A stretch of DNA of 64,000 nt, from NCBI GenBank assembly GCA_964595575.1, contig CAZQRA010000008.1:1-64000 (forward strand), given 5' to 3'. The DNA comes from PALSA-612 sp964595575. Its GTDB lineage: Bacteria; Actinomycetota; Thermoleophilia; Gaiellales; Gaiellaceae. Below are positions 32,702 to 41,994 of this stretch, piece after piece. Position 1 is the stretch's first letter, and the number at the start of each line of letters is the position of its first letter. The translations under genes and the position numbers were made by a program. The notes under the pieces are model-generated. The model did no database searches. It was not told the origin of the DNA and saw only the letters and a list, made by a program, of their open reading frames with translations.

Positions 32702-33522
32702 CCCCAGGCCTGTGGCGGAGGCGGCTCGTAGCCCAGGCCCCAGGCGTCGAGCCCCCCGTCGACGACGATGGTGGTGCCGGTGATGTAGGCGCCCCCGTCG
32801 GAGGCGAGGAAGGCGATCACGCTGGCCACCTCCTCCGGCCGTCCCAGCCGGCCCAGCGGCACCTGCCGCGCCCAGGCCCCGATCCGCTCCTCGCCGTAGG
32901 CCGCAAGGCCCTCGGTGAGGATGGTGCCCGGGGCCACGCACACCGCCCGCACGCCGTAGCAACTCCACTCGTTGGACAGGGCGCAGGCCAGGTTCTCGAG
33001 GGCCGCTCGGGCGGCGCAGGCGTGAACGGTCTCGGGGATCCCCCGCCGGGGGCTGAAGCCGAGGAAGACGACCAGGCCCTGTCCCCGGGGCAGCATGGAG
33101 CGGCGGGCGACGAGGCGGGTGAGATCCCAGGCGGCGTCGACGGCCAGGCGGTGGACGGCCCGCCAGCCCTTGAGGCTGATGTCCTCGGCGGGGGCGAGGA
33201 ACTGGCCCCCCGCGCAGTGCACGAGCACGTCGATCTTTTCCAGCCGCTCGAGGGCGGTGGCGACCAGGGCCTCGACCTGCTCGGGCTCGCGTACGTCGGC
33301 GGGCAGGGCAAGGCACGCCCCTCCCTGGGCCTCGATCTCGGCCCGTACCTCCTGGAGCGGCTGGGGACGGCGTCCGCACACGACCACCTGGGCCCCGGTA
33401 CGGGCGAGCTCGAGGGCGGTCGCGCGGCCGATGCCGCTACCGCCTCCTGTGACCAGGGCCACTCTCCCCGCGTTGGCCTGGGGCGAGAGGGGCGAGCGAG
33501 GGCCGTCCCCGGGTCGCTTCAT
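32686..33522 (-). CDS. SDR-family protein with degenerate catalytic motif
   Basis: A 278-residue short-chain dehydrogenase fold, close to the peroxisomal trans-2-enoyl-CoA reductase/dienoyl-CoA reductase type. The nucleotide motif VTGGGSGIGRA and the NAG-like VHCAGGQ are intact, and the end LGRPEEVASVIAFLASDGGAYITGTTIVVDGG is standard. The catalytic Tyr-x-x-x-Lys aligns to Glu176 and Cys180 (VHACAARAALENLAC), so both residues are lost. It may bind cofactor without usual catalysis. ATG overlaps the upstream gene (ATGA). Confidence 0.82.
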
Positions 33523-34466
33523 CCTGGGGCGGGCCTGACCACGACGCCCTCGGGCTCCCTGCCCTCCAGCACGGCCCGCACGGCGGCAGCTGAGCGGCGG
33601 TACACCGCCTCCTCCGCCTGGGGGCTGTACCAGGCGGCGTGGGGGGTGACGATGAGGTTGTCGAGCATGGGCACAGGACTCTCGGCCGTGGGCGGCTCCA
33701 CCGGCAGGATGTCGCAGGCCGCCCCCGCCAGGCGCCCGCCGGCAAGGGCGCGCAGGAAGGCGGCCCAGTCGAGGAGCTGGGCCCGAGCGGTGTTGACCAG
33801 GTAGGCCCCAGCGGGCATGAGCGAGAGCTCGCGCTCGCCGATCATCCCCTCCGTCTCCTTGGTCAGGGCCGCGTGCAGGGTGACCGCGTGGCAGGCAGAG
33901 AGGAGCTCGTGCAGGGAGGCGGCCCGCACCCCCATCTCCGCCACCTCCTGGGGCGGGACGTAGGGATCGTGCCCCCACACCTCGAAGCCGAGGGCGAGCG
34001 CCCGCCGGGCCACGGCCCTGCCGATCCTCCCCAGCCCCACGATCCCCAGGCGGGTGTCCCGCGCTCGCCGAAGCGGGCCGGCGGCGTGCTCGTCCCAGCG
34101 TCCGGCCCGCACCGAGCGATCGAGGAAGACGATGCCGCGCAGGAGGGCGAGGATTAGGGCCAGGGTGCTGTCTGCCATCTCGTCCACGTAGGCGTCGGGC
34201 ACGTTGCAGACCCAGATTCCCCGGCGGGCGGCGGCGGCGGCGTCGATGTGGTCGTAGCCCACGCTGGGGGTGGCGATGACCCTCAGGCCAGGCAGCCTGT
34301 CGAGGTCGTCCTCGGTCACCGGCCGCCAGGCGAGGAGGCCCACCACGTCCTCTCCCCGCCAGGGACGGGGCGGCGCCTCCACCGCGGCCACAACGCCGGC
34401 CAGGTAGCTGCGGGCCGCGTCCAGGGGGACGGGGGGCGAGTCGACGAGCACCCTCCCTGAAGCCAT
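33519..34466 (-). CDS. D-isomer-specific 2-hydroxyacid dehydrogenase
   Basis: A 315-residue NAD(P)-dependent dehydrogenase of the glyoxylate/hydroxypyruvate reductase type. Cofactor motif LGIVGLGRIGRAVARRAL, catalytic Arg in VNTARAQLLDW, Glu in the segment LAGAACDILPVEPP and His in LIVTPHAAWYS. The usual Asp-Val-x-x-x-Glu reads CDILPVEPP. It would reduce 2-ketoacids such as glyoxylate. ATG 34466 has TAGGAT five bases upstream. Two-gene operon with the SDR. Confidence 0.87.
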   Translation of the reverse strand: MASGRVLVDSPPVPLDAARSYLAGVVAAVEAPPRPWRGEDVVGLLAWRPVTEDDLDRLPGLRVIATPSVGYDHIDAAAAARRGIWVCNVPDAYVDEMADSTLALILALLRGIVFLDRSVRAGRWDEHAAGPLRRARDTRLGIVGLGRIGRAVARRALALGFEVWGHDPYVPPQEVAEMGVRAASLHELLSACHAVTLHAALTKETEGMIGERELSLMPAGAYLVNTARAQLLDWAAFLRALAGGRLAGAACDILPVEPPTAESPVPMLDNLIVTPHAAWYSPQAEEAVYRRSAAAVRAVLEGREPEGVVVRPAPG

Positions 34467-34538
34467 ACCCCATCCTACGCAGCCCGGCAGTGCCCGGGGC
34501 CCGGTCGAGCCCCCGCCTCGCCGAGGAAGAGGGGTCGT

Positions 34539-35747
34539 CTAGGAGACTGGTAGAGGCTCCCGGAGGGGCTCGCCCGCGGGGAGCGGCCAGCCGAGGAGGC
34601 CGTCCAGGCCCCGCTTACGGATCTCGTTGGCCACGATCAGGCGCTGGATCTCCGACGTCCCCTCCCAGATCCGGTCGACCCGGAGATCGCGGTACAGCCG
34701 CTCCACCGGGTGCTCGCGCATGTAGGCCCGCCCCCCGAAGAGCTGGAGGGCCCGATCGACCACCCGCCCGGCTGCCTCGGAGGCGGCCAGCTTGGTCATA
34801 GCCGCCTTGGCGTGTAGGAGCTTGCGGGAAAGACCCTGGTCGGCCTCCCAGGCTACGTGGTAGAGGAGCGAGCGGTTGAGGGCGATCTCGACGGCGCTGT
34901 CGGCCAGCATGGCCTGGACGAGCTGGTAGTCGGCGATGGGTCGGCCGAACTGGACCCGCTCCCTCGACCAGTCGGCGGCCAGCCGCAGCGCCCGCTCGGC
35001 TGCGCCCAGGGACCGGGCGGCGATCATCAGCCGCTCCTCCACGAACCAGTCGCGGGTGAGGTCGTAGCCCTGTCCCACCTGGCCCAGGACGGCGTCCTCG
35101 CCCACCTCCACGTCCTCCAGCACGAACTCGGGGTGTTCGTAGACGAAGGTGTGCATGTAGCGGGGAACCCGCTTCACCCGCACCCCCGGCAGGTCCTTGT
35201 CGACGAGGAAGAGGGTGAGCTCCCGGCCGGGCTTGACGGCGGCGAGCACGATCAAGAAGTCGGCCACGTCGCCGACGGTCACGAACCACTTCTCCCCGTT
35301 CAGCCGGTAGCCGCCGCCGGGGAGGGGCTCGGCCGTCGTCTCGATGGCGGTGGGGTCGGAGCCCGCCTTCTCCTCGGTGACGGCGTAGCAGTCGCGCCGC
35401 TCCCCCCTGATCGCCGGCAAGAGGTAGCGCTCTCGCTGGGCGGGAGTGCAGGCGCGGAGGGCGTTCGCCGGGCGCCAGACGACGTCCCAGAGGGCGTTCG
35501 TCAGCTGCCCCAGCTCCTCCTGGACGATCACCTGCTCGAGGATGGAGAGGCCGGCGCCGCCCCACTCCTCGGGCATGTTGATGGCCTGGAGGCCGGCCTC
35601 CAGCACGCGCTCCTTGAGCTGGGCCAGGATCTCGGGAGGCAGGCCGTTCTCCCTCTCGCAGCGCTCCTCGTGGGCCATGATCTCGGCCGCCAGGGCGGCC
35701 GCCCGTTCCTTGAGCTCGACCTGGCGTGGCGTCAGTCGCAGGTCCAC
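34539..35747 (-). CDS. Acyl-CoA dehydrogenase
   Basis: A 402-residue flavin acyl-CoA dehydrogenase with MPEEWGGAGLSILEQVIVQEEL, CYAVTEEKAGSDPTAIETTA in the middle domain, RVQFGRPIADYQLVQAMLAD and the end DRIWEGTSEIQRLIVANEI. The GTSEIQ region fits a typical short/medium-chain or branched-chain enzyme. It oxidises an acyl-CoA and passes electrons to ETF. It is separate in sequence from the ACAD10/11-type gene at 990. GTG start with TAAGCT eight bases upstream. Confidence 0.87.
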   Translation of the reverse strand: MDLRLTPRQVELKERAAALAAEIMAHEERCERENGLPPEILAQLKERVLEAGLQAINMPEEWGGAGLSILEQVIVQEELGQLTNALWDVVWRPANALRACTPAQRERYLLPAIRGERRDCYAVTEEKAGSDPTAIETTAEPLPGGGYRLNGEKWFVTVGDVADFLIVLAAVKPGRELTLFLVDKDLPGVRVKRVPRYMHTFVYEHPEFVLEDVEVGEDAVLGQVGQGYDLTRDWFVEERLMIAARSLGAAERALRLAADWSRERVQFGRPIADYQLVQAMLADSAVEIALNRSLLYHVAWEADQGLSRKLLHAKAAMTKLAASEAAGRVVDRALQLFGGRAYMREHPVERLYRDLRVDRIWEGTSEIQRLIVANEIRKRGLDGLLGWPLPAGEPLREPLPVS

Positions 35748-35755
35748 CGAGCAAG

Positions 35756-35761
35756 AGCTTA
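35756..35761 (-). promoter_or_regulatory. -10 box of the acyl-CoA dehydrogenase, overlapping the hisC-like stop
   Basis: TAAGCT on the minus strand, eight bases before GTG 35747. Its first three bases TAA are also the stop codon of the aminotransferase gene at 35759. Confidence 0.5.
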
Positions 35762-36943
35762 CCGGGCAAAGCCTCCCGGCGCTGCCTCAGAATTGGCTAG
35801 ATCGTCGGCTAGCTGGTCGGCCGGCCCGCCGCCGGCGAGCTCGGGGAGAAGGCGGGCGAGGGTGGCGGCCAGCCGCTCCATGAGCTTCGGAGGGCCTACC
35901 GTCACCCGCACGTACCCGGGCAGCCCGAGCTCGCTCCCTGCCCGCACGAGCAGGCCCTCCTCGGCCAAGGCCCGGACCAAGGCCTTGTCGTCCACTCCCA
36001 CCCGGGCGAGGACGAAGTTGGCCTGGGACGGCAAAGGCTCGGCCCCCGCCTCCAGGAGGAGGGAGGAGAGCCGCTCGCGGGCGGCTACGACCGCCCGCCG
36101 CCGCTCCTCGACCGCGTCAACCCGCTCGAGGCAGGCTCGACCGGCAGCCAGGGCCACCCGGTTGACGTTGAAGGGCTCGTGGGCCACGTCGAGGTAGCGG
36201 GCGAGCCGCTCGTCGACCACCGCGTAGCCGAGGCGGAGGCCGGCCAAGCCGAACAGCTTGGAGAAGCTGCGGAGGAGGACGACGGGGCGGCCGGCCTCGA
36301 CGTCCTCCTCTCGCCGCAGCCGCCGCTTCGGATCGACGTAGTCGATGTAGGCCTCGTCCACGACCAGCGCGCACCCCTCGGGGATGCCGTCGAGGAGCTT
36401 CTCCCACTCCTCTCGGGCAAGCAGCGACCCTGTGGGGTTGTTGGGGTCGCAGACCCAGACGAGGCGCGCCCGATGCTGGCGGGCGGCCGTGGCCAAGGCC
36501 TCTGCGTCGAGGGACAGGGCGCGGAGGGGCACGGGGATGACGGTCGCTCCCCGGGCCGCGCTGGCCTGGGCGTAGAGGCCGTAGGTGGGCGAGGGAACGA
36601 CCACCACGTCCCCGGGGTCGAGGAAGACCGTGGCTACCGTCTCGATCAGCGCCTGGACGCCGTGGGCGGGGACGACGCGCTCGGGGCCGACGCCGATGCG
36701 GTCGGCGACCGCCCGCCGGAAGTCGGCGTAGGTCTGCTCCGGGTACATCCAGGCCCGTGCCAGCTCGGCTGCGGCCGCCTCCAGGGAGCCGGGAAAGGGG
36801 CCGAAGAGACTCTCGTTCCAGTTCAGCTTGCCCACCGCCTCCTCGCCCAGCCGGGCCCAGAGCTCCTGCACCGGCGGCTCGGTGGGGCGGTAGGGCTCCA
36901 GGCCGTGCAGGCGGGGAGGGACGAGGCGGTCCCAGTCGGTCAC
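35759..36943 (-). CDS. PLP-dependent aminotransferase (class I/II, HisC-like)
   Basis: A 394-residue fold type I aminotransferase. Family motifs: KLNWNESLFGPFPGS, PSPTYGLYAQ, VCDPNNPTGS, VVDEAYIDYVDP and the PLP lysine in LLRSFSKLFGLAGLRLGYAVV. By sequence it resembles histidinol-phosphate aminotransferases, but no other his gene is near. The GTG start overlaps the ureohydrolase stop (GTGA), which ties it to guanidino-compound metabolism; transamination of arginine or a related amine is therefore an attractive inference. Confidence 0.83.
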   Translation of the reverse strand: MTDWDRLVPPRLHGLEPYRPTEPPVQELWARLGEEAVGKLNWNESLFGPFPGSLEAAAAELARAWMYPEQTYADFRRAVADRIGVGPERVVPAHGVQALIETVATVFLDPGDVVVVPSPTYGLYAQASAARGATVIPVPLRALSLDAEALATAARQHRARLVWVCDPNNPTGSLLAREEWEKLLDGIPEGCALVVDEAYIDYVDPKRRLRREEDVEAGRPVVLLRSFSKLFGLAGLRLGYAVVDERLARYLDVAHEPFNVNRVALAAGRACLERVDAVEERRRAVVAARERLSSLLLEAGAEPLPSQANFVLARVGVDDKALVRALAEEGLLVRAGSELGLPGYVRVTVGPPKLMERLAATLARLLPELAGGGPADQLADDLANSEAAPGGFAR

Positions 36944-38052
36944 GGTCGCGGCGACTCGATCGTCCGTCCCGAGGCGCGGCGGCCGGCGATCGAGGCCAGC
37001 CCCTCGATCAGGCAGCGGCAGGCGACGGCGGCCCCGTAGCAGTCGAGGTCGAAGGCCGGCGCCAGCTCGACGAAGTCGAGGCCGCAGACCTCGCCTCCCT
37101 CCGCCACCGCCTGCTCGATCGAGCGCAGGACCTCGCGCACGCCCAGGCCGCCCGGCTCGGGGTACTTCTGGGCCGGCAGGGCCGTGGGCTCGAAGGCGTC
37201 CACGTCGATGGACAGGTAGAGGAGGTCGGCCCCGTCTCGGGCCCGGTGGACGGCCTCGCTCGTGACCCGGTCGAGGCCGAGCCGGTCGACCTCGGCCATG
37301 CTGTAGTAGCGGACGCCGAGCTCCTCGGCTACCTCCCGCCAGAGAATGGAGTTGCGGAGGCCGCGCACGCCGATCTGGACGAGGTTCCTGGGATCGAGGG
37401 CCCCCAGCTCCATGGCCCGAGCCCACTGCGAGCCGGCCCAGTAGCGCGGCTCCCAGGAGAGGTCGAGGTGGGCGTCGTAGGTCACGACCCCGATCTTCTT
37501 GCCGGTGGCGGCGTGGATCCCGGCCAGGACGAACAGGGTGATCAGGTGATCGCCCCCCAGGACGACGGGGATCGCCCCCGCCCGGGCGATCGCCTCGATG
37601 GCCCGGGAGGCGGCCGCCAGGGCCTGCTCGGGGCCGAGCTCGCGGAGCGAGAGATCGCCGGCGTCGCCGATCCGCAGGTGGTCGCCGAGACGGAGGTCCT
37701 TCTCCAGCATGAGGCCGTGGGAGTGGTCGAGCGAGAAGAGGATCGAGCCACGGCGGATGGCAGCGGGGGCCTCGTAGGAGCCGTGGCGGGCGTAGAGGTC
37801 CTCGCCCGGGGGCGGGGCTGCCCCCTGGGGGTAGAAGGTGCGGGGATCCTTGGGGACGACGCTCTCGAAGGGCACGCCGAGCACCACCGCGTCGACGTCG
37901 CTCGGCACCGCCGAGAGGTCGACCCAGGGGCACTCGAGGAAGGTGGGCACGTCGCGGGCGAGCAAGCGCTCGACCCGCCGCTCGACTCTGGCCGGCGCCC
38001 GGCGGGCCCGTTCCTGGGCCCGGGCGAAAGCGGCCTCGAGCTCGCGGTCCAC
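36940..38052 (-). CDS. Ureohydrolase (agmatinase/guanidinobutyrase family)
   Basis: A 370-residue arginase-fold Mn enzyme cleaving a guanidino group to urea. Metal ligands are visible: His in VVLGGDHLIT, Asp-x-His-x-Asp in TYDAHLDLSW, and Asp-x-Asp in LYLSIDVDAFEP, where the family often has DLDP, so the site is slightly altered. The N-terminal 60 residues are longer than in E. coli SpeB. Substrates in the family include agmatine, guanidinobutyrate, guanidinopropionate and guanidine. GTG start with TAGGCT six bases upstream; divergent from the DDAH-like gene. Confidence 0.85.
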   Translation of the reverse strand: MDRELEAAFARAQERARRAPARVERRVERLLARDVPTFLECPWVDLSAVPSDVDAVVLGVPFESVVPKDPRTFYPQGAAPPPGEDLYARHGSYEAPAAIRRGSILFSLDHSHGLMLEKDLRLGDHLRIGDAGDLSLRELGPEQALAAASRAIEAIARAGAIPVVLGGDHLITLFVLAGIHAATGKKIGVVTYDAHLDLSWEPRYWAGSQWARAMELGALDPRNLVQIGVRGLRNSILWREVAEELGVRYYSMAEVDRLGLDRVTSEAVHRARDGADLLYLSIDVDAFEPTALPAQKYPEPGGLGVREVLRSIEQAVAEGGEVCGLDFVELAPAFDLDCYGAAVACRCLIEGLASIAGRRASGRTIESPRP

Positions 38053-38058
38053 GGGGTA

Positions 38059-38064
38059 AGCCTA
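38059..38064 (-). promoter_or_regulatory. -10 box of the ureohydrolase-aminotransferase operon
   Basis: TAGGCT on the minus strand, six bases before GTG 38052. On the plus strand, TACCGT at 38101-38106 is a candidate -10 for the divergent DDAH-like operon, leaving a 97-bp regulatory region. Confidence 0.5.
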
Positions 38065-38149
38065 GACCGAGAGGGCCTGGGCGGGGAAGCCTCCATCTTG
38101 TACCGTTCTCTCCCTGCCAGGGATCGCCCGTCTGGAAGGAGGAGCTGCC

Positions 38150-39028
38150 ATGGCTTCGGCTGCCACCGAGACCAGGACGTTCGGCGCTCAGTCGATGGTC
38201 GCGCCCCTGCGCTGGGCGCTCGTCCACAGGCCCGGCCCCGAGTTCACCCGCGAGGGGTACGAGGCCTACGGGCTCCCCCGGATCCCCGATCCGGAGCGGG
38301 CCCGGGAAGAGCACGACCGCTTCCTCGCCATCCTCCGCGACCGGGGCGTCCGTCTCGACTTCCTGGAGGAGGCAGGGAGCGTCACCTGCACGGCCACCTT
38401 CGACCCTGCCCTCGTCACCGACCAGGGCGCGGTGATCCTGACCAGCGGCAGGCCCGAGCGGCGGGCGGAGACCTTCCCCATGGCCCGCGCCCTCCTTCGC
38501 CTCGGCATCCCCATCATCGGCTGGGTCGGGGGCGAGGGGACGATGGACGCCGGGGACACGCTGTGGCTTGACCACGACACCCTGCTCGTGGGCCGCAGCT
38601 ACCGGACGAACGACGAGGGCTTCCGCCAGCTCCGTCGCATCCTGGACGGGATCGTGACCACCTTCCACCAGCTCGAGCTCCCCCACTGGGAAGGTCCCGG
38701 CAAGGTCCTCCACCTGATGTCGGTGGTCAGCCCCGTGGACGAGGACCTGGCCGTCGTGTACCCGCGGGCGGCCCCCATCCGCCTGCTCGAGCTGCTGCGG
38801 GAGCGCGAGTACCGCCTGGTCGAGGTCCCCGACGAGGAGTTCGAGACCCAGGGGGCCAACGTGCTCGCCCTCGCTCCCGGAGTCGCCGTCATGTGCGCCG
38901 GAAATCCGGTCACGGCTGCCCGCCTACGGGACGCAGGAGCCGAGGTGATCGAGTACGAGGGGGAGCACATCTCCGTCCGCCGCATCTCCGGCCCCACCTG
39001 CAACACCCGGCCCCTCCTGCGGGGATGA
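38150..39028 (+). CDS. Amidinotransferase/dimethylarginine dimethylaminohydrolase-like protein
   Basis: A 292-residue member of the guanidino-modifying (GME) superfamily. Signs are MDAGDTLWLDHDTLLVG (substrate-binding acidic residues), the active His in VLHLMSVVSPVDEDLAVV and the C-terminal nucleophile Cys in GPTCNTRPLL. The family includes DDAH (methylarginine to citrulline plus methylamine), arginine deiminase and amidinotransferases; the size fits DDAH, but the exact activity is inferred. Ribosome site AAGGAGGAG is five bases before the ATG. First gene of an operon continuing with ATGA overlaps through 41888. Confidence 0.82.
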   Translation: MASAATETRTFGAQSMVAPLRWALVHRPGPEFTREGYEAYGLPRIPDPERAREEHDRFLAILRDRGVRLDFLEEAGSVTCTATFDPALVTDQGAVILTSGRPERRAETFPMARALLRLGIPIIGWVGGEGTMDAGDTLWLDHDTLLVGRSYRTNDEGFRQLRRILDGIVTTFHQLELPHWEGPGKVLHLMSVVSPVDEDLAVVYPRAAPIRLLELLREREYRLVEVPDEEFETQGANVLALAPGVAVMCAGNPVTAARLRDAGAEVIEYEGEHISVRRISGPTCNTRPLLRG

Positions 39029-40287
39029 CGGCGCCTGCGGGAGCCGGCGCCTCCTGGGAGGAGGAGGCGCTCGCCCGCCTCGACCCCGAGGCGCTGGCCC
39101 AGGACCTGGCCCGCCTCGTCCAGGTGCCCAGCCTCACCGGGGACGAGCGGGCGGCCCTGGAGCTGGTGGCGGAGCTTGCCGCCTCGCGCGGGCTCGAGAG
39201 CGCGCTGATCGAGCACGACCTCGCCGCCCTGGCCTCCCGCCCCGGCTACCCCGGCTCGGCCGTCCCCCGCCGGCAGCTCTTCGGTCTTTCGGTCGCTTTG
39301 CCCGGGGCCGACCCAGGCGCTCCCAGGCTCTGCCTCAACGGCCACGTCGACGTCGTCCCGCCCGGCCCCCTTCCCTGGGAGCGCGACCCCTGGTCGGGCA
39401 CTGTGGAGGGCGGCCGCGTCTACGGCCGCGGCTCGGTGGACATGAAGGGCGGGCTGGTGGCCGCTCTCCACGCCCTGGGAGCGGCCCGCGCGGCCGCGGG
39501 GCGCCTTCCGGGGGACGTCGTCCTCCAGGCGGTGGCCTCGGAGGAGGACGGGGGCCAGGGCACCTTCGCCGCCCTCGAGCAGGACGCCGACTTCGCCGCC
39601 TGCCTCATCCCCGAGCCGACCGGGCTCGATGTCGTCTGTGCCCACGCAGGGTCGGTCCAGTTCGAGGGGGTGGTGAGGGGGAGGTCGGCCCACGCTGCCC
39701 TCCGCCGCGAGGGCCTCTCCGCGCTCGACCGCTACCTTCCCCTCCACCAGGCCTTGGCAGAGCACGAGCGGAGGCTGAACGCCGACGTCCGTCACCCCCT
39801 CATGCGCGAGCTCGAGCTTCCCTACCCGATCGTGGTGGGTCGGCTGGAGGCCGGCCGCTGGGCTTCCCAGGTACCCGACGAGCTCCGCTTCCAGGGCAGG
39901 GTGGGCGTGCGCATGGAGGAGACGGTGGAGGAGGCCTGCGCCGCGCTCCAGGCCCTGCTCGAGCGGACGCTCGATCGGGAGGGGCCTCCGCTCGAGCTCC
40001 GCTGGCTGGGCCGGTTCCGACCCACGGAGACGGCTCCTTCTCACCCCCTCGTCGTCCTCGCCCGGCAGGCGATGAGCGAGGAGCTGGGGAGACCCGCTCG
40101 GGTGACGGGCGTCCCCTGGGGCGCCGACATGCAGCACTTCGGCGCCCGGGGCATCCCCTGCGTGATGTTGGGCCCTTCCGGCATCGGCCGCGCCCACGCC
40201 GTGGACGAGTGGGTGGACGTGGGGGAGCTCATGATCGTGGCCCGAGCCATCGTCCGCGTCCTTGCCCGCTTCTGGGGGGAGGCATGA
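39025..40287 (+). CDS. M20-family amidohydrolase (ArgE/DapE type)
   Basis: A 420-residue di-zinc hydrolase with the full set of metal motifs: LCLNGHVDVVPPG (His-x-Asp), VYGRGSVDMKGG (bridging Asp), VASEEDGGQGT (Glu-Glu) and the C-terminal His in RAHAVDEW. Relatives remove acetyl, formyl or succinyl groups from amino acids, for instance N-acetylornithine. ATG overlaps the previous stop (ATGA). Next to arginine-type genes, a role in freeing an N-acyl amino acid is plausible but not shown. Confidence 0.87.
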   Translation: MTAPAGAGASWEEEALARLDPEALAQDLARLVQVPSLTGDERAALELVAELAASRGLESALIEHDLAALASRPGYPGSAVPRRQLFGLSVALPGADPGAPRLCLNGHVDVVPPGPLPWERDPWSGTVEGGRVYGRGSVDMKGGLVAALHALGAARAAAGRLPGDVVLQAVASEEDGGQGTFAALEQDADFAACLIPEPTGLDVVCAHAGSVQFEGVVRGRSAHAALRREGLSALDRYLPLHQALAEHERRLNADVRHPLMRELELPYPIVVGRLEAGRWASQVPDELRFQGRVGVRMEETVEEACAALQALLERTLDREGPPLELRWLGRFRPTETAPSHPLVVLARQAMSEELGRPARVTGVPWGADMQHFGARGIPCVMLGPSGIGRAHAVDEWVDVGELMIVARAIVRVLARFWGEA

Positions 40288-41888
40288 CCGGGGGCGAGGC
40301 CCTGGTGAGGCTGCTCGAGCAGTACGGGGTCGACACCGTGTTCGGCATCCCCGGGGTGCACACCCTGGAGATCTACCGCGGCCTTGCCCGCTCGGGCATC
40401 CGCCACGTGACCCCCCGCCACGAGCAGAGCGCCGGGTTCATGGCCGACGCCTGGGCCCGGGTCAGCGGGCGGCCGGGCGTCTGCGTCGTCATCACCGGCC
40501 CGGGCCTGACCAACGTCCTCAACCCGGTCGCCCAGGCCTACCACGACTCGGTGCCGCTCCTCGTCCTCTCCAGCGTCACCGCCACCCCCGATCGAGGCAA
40601 GGGCTACGGGCTGCTCCACGACCTGCCCGACCAGCGGGCCTTGACCGCTTCCATCACCGCCTTCAGCCACACGGTCGGCCACGCCTCCGAGCTCCCGGAG
40701 GTCCTGGCCCGGGCCTGGGAGGTGTTCGAGGGCGGCCGTCCTCGCCCCGTGCACGTCGAGGTTCCCCTGGACGTCCTCTCCGCTCGGGCCTCGGTTCCCA
40801 AGCGGGCCGCTCCTCCCTCCGCAAGGCCGCCTTCGCCCTCGGAGGCGAGCCTGGCCCGGGCAGCGCGGATCCTGGCCGCCGCCCGCGAGCCCCTGCTCGT
40901 CCTGGGGGGCGGGGGGAAGGACGCGGGGAGGGAGGCTCTAGCTCTGGCCGAGCGCCTGGGAGCCCCCATCGTCGTGACCGTCAACTCCAAGGGGTCGGTG
41001 CCCGACCGGCACCCCCTGTGCCTAGGGGCGACCATGCCCTTCCCTCCCGTCCTCGAGGCCATCGAGCAAGCGGACGTCGTGCTCGCCGTCGGCACCGAGC
41101 TCAACGAGGCCTTCCTCTACGGGATCCCCAGGCCCGCGCGGCTCCGGGGGAAGCTGATCCGGGTGGATATCGACCGCCACCAGCTCCGCCGCCGGTACCG
41201 GGCCGCGGTCGGGATCCAAGGCGATGCCGCCCAGGTCCTGAGCAGGCTCCTCCGCGAGCTCGAGGGTTTCGAGCCCCGTCCCCGGGGGGAAGAGCGGGCG
41301 AGCCGCATCCGCCGTCGCCTTCGCTGGCCGAGGACGACCGCCTCTCGCCGGGCCGTCCTCGACGTCCTCCACGAGGCCCTTCCCGAGGATCGGATCGTCG
41401 CTTCCGACTCGACCCAGCTCGCCTACACGGCCCACCACTACCTCCCCGCCTTCCGGCCCCGCTCTTGGCTTGCCTCGCTCTCCTGGGGGACGCTCGGCTG
41501 CGGTCTTCCCATGGCCATCGGCGCCAAGCTGGCCGCTCCCCGCCGTCCCGTCGTCTGCTTGGCCGGGGACGGGGGGATCCAGCTCACCATCGCCGAGCTG
41601 GCCACCGCCGCCGAGCTTGGGCTGTCGCTGCCCGTGGTAGTTTGGAACAACGGAGGCTACGGGGAGATCCGGGAGGCCATGGACAGGGCCGGTATCCCCC
41701 GCATCGGCACTGAGATCACCGCCCGCGACTTCCTGGCCCTCGCCCGGGGCTTCGGCTGTCGGGGGGAGAGGGCGAGGGACCTCGGTCACCTGCGCTCGCT
41801 CCTTGGCCGCGCCCTCGCCGCCTCCGGCCCCACCTTGATCGAGGTGCGGGAGGAGGTAGCCAAAGCGACAAGCCGGCTCTTGACCTGA
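40284..41888 (+). CDS. ThDP-dependent decarboxylase, 5-guanidino-2-oxopentanoate decarboxylase (AruI)-like
   Basis: A 534-residue ThDP enzyme with N-terminal pyrimidine-binding (conserved Glu in PRHEQSAGFMAD), central, and C-terminal diphosphate-binding domains (GDGGIQLTIAEL and VVWNNGGYGEI). The wording FGIPGVHTLEIYRGLARS and RHVTPRHEQ, as I recall it, resembles AruI, which decarboxylates 2-ketoarginine in the arginine transaminase pathway, more than acetolactate synthase. Neighbouring ureohydrolase and aminotransferase genes agree. ATG overlaps the M20 stop; GGGGGGAGG is upstream. IlvB-like activity remains possible. Confidence 0.78.
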   Translation: MTGGEALVRLLEQYGVDTVFGIPGVHTLEIYRGLARSGIRHVTPRHEQSAGFMADAWARVSGRPGVCVVITGPGLTNVLNPVAQAYHDSVPLLVLSSVTATPDRGKGYGLLHDLPDQRALTASITAFSHTVGHASELPEVLARAWEVFEGGRPRPVHVEVPLDVLSARASVPKRAAPPSARPPSPSEASLARAARILAAAREPLLVLGGGGKDAGREALALAERLGAPIVVTVNSKGSVPDRHPLCLGATMPFPPVLEAIEQADVVLAVGTELNEAFLYGIPRPARLRGKLIRVDIDRHQLRRRYRAAVGIQGDAAQVLSRLLRELEGFEPRPRGEERASRIRRRLRWPRTTASRRAVLDVLHEALPEDRIVASDSTQLAYTAHHYLPAFRPRSWLASLSWGTLGCGLPMAIGAKLAAPRRPVVCLAGDGGIQLTIAELATAAELGLSLPVVVWNNGGYGEIREAMDRAGIPRIGTEITARDFLALARGFGCRGERARDLGHLRSLLGRALAASGPTLIEVREEVAKATSRLLT

Positions 41889-41994
41889 GCCGGCAATAGT
41901 GTTTCACTCTACGCCTCGACCGATACCTCATGTCTCTCTTGGGCATCGAACCGCGACAGGAAGCGAAGGCCGAGACGGAAGGAGGCTTGCGACC

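Noticed and set aside
35759..36943. Histidine biosynthesis hisC
   Set aside because: Sequence is HisC-like, but no other his gene is adjacent and it overlaps a ureohydrolase gene; the symbol is withheld.
40284..41888. Acetolactate synthase large subunit
   Set aside because: No small subunit or ilv gene is near, and the N-terminal wording and guanidino context resemble AruI more; activity is still untested.
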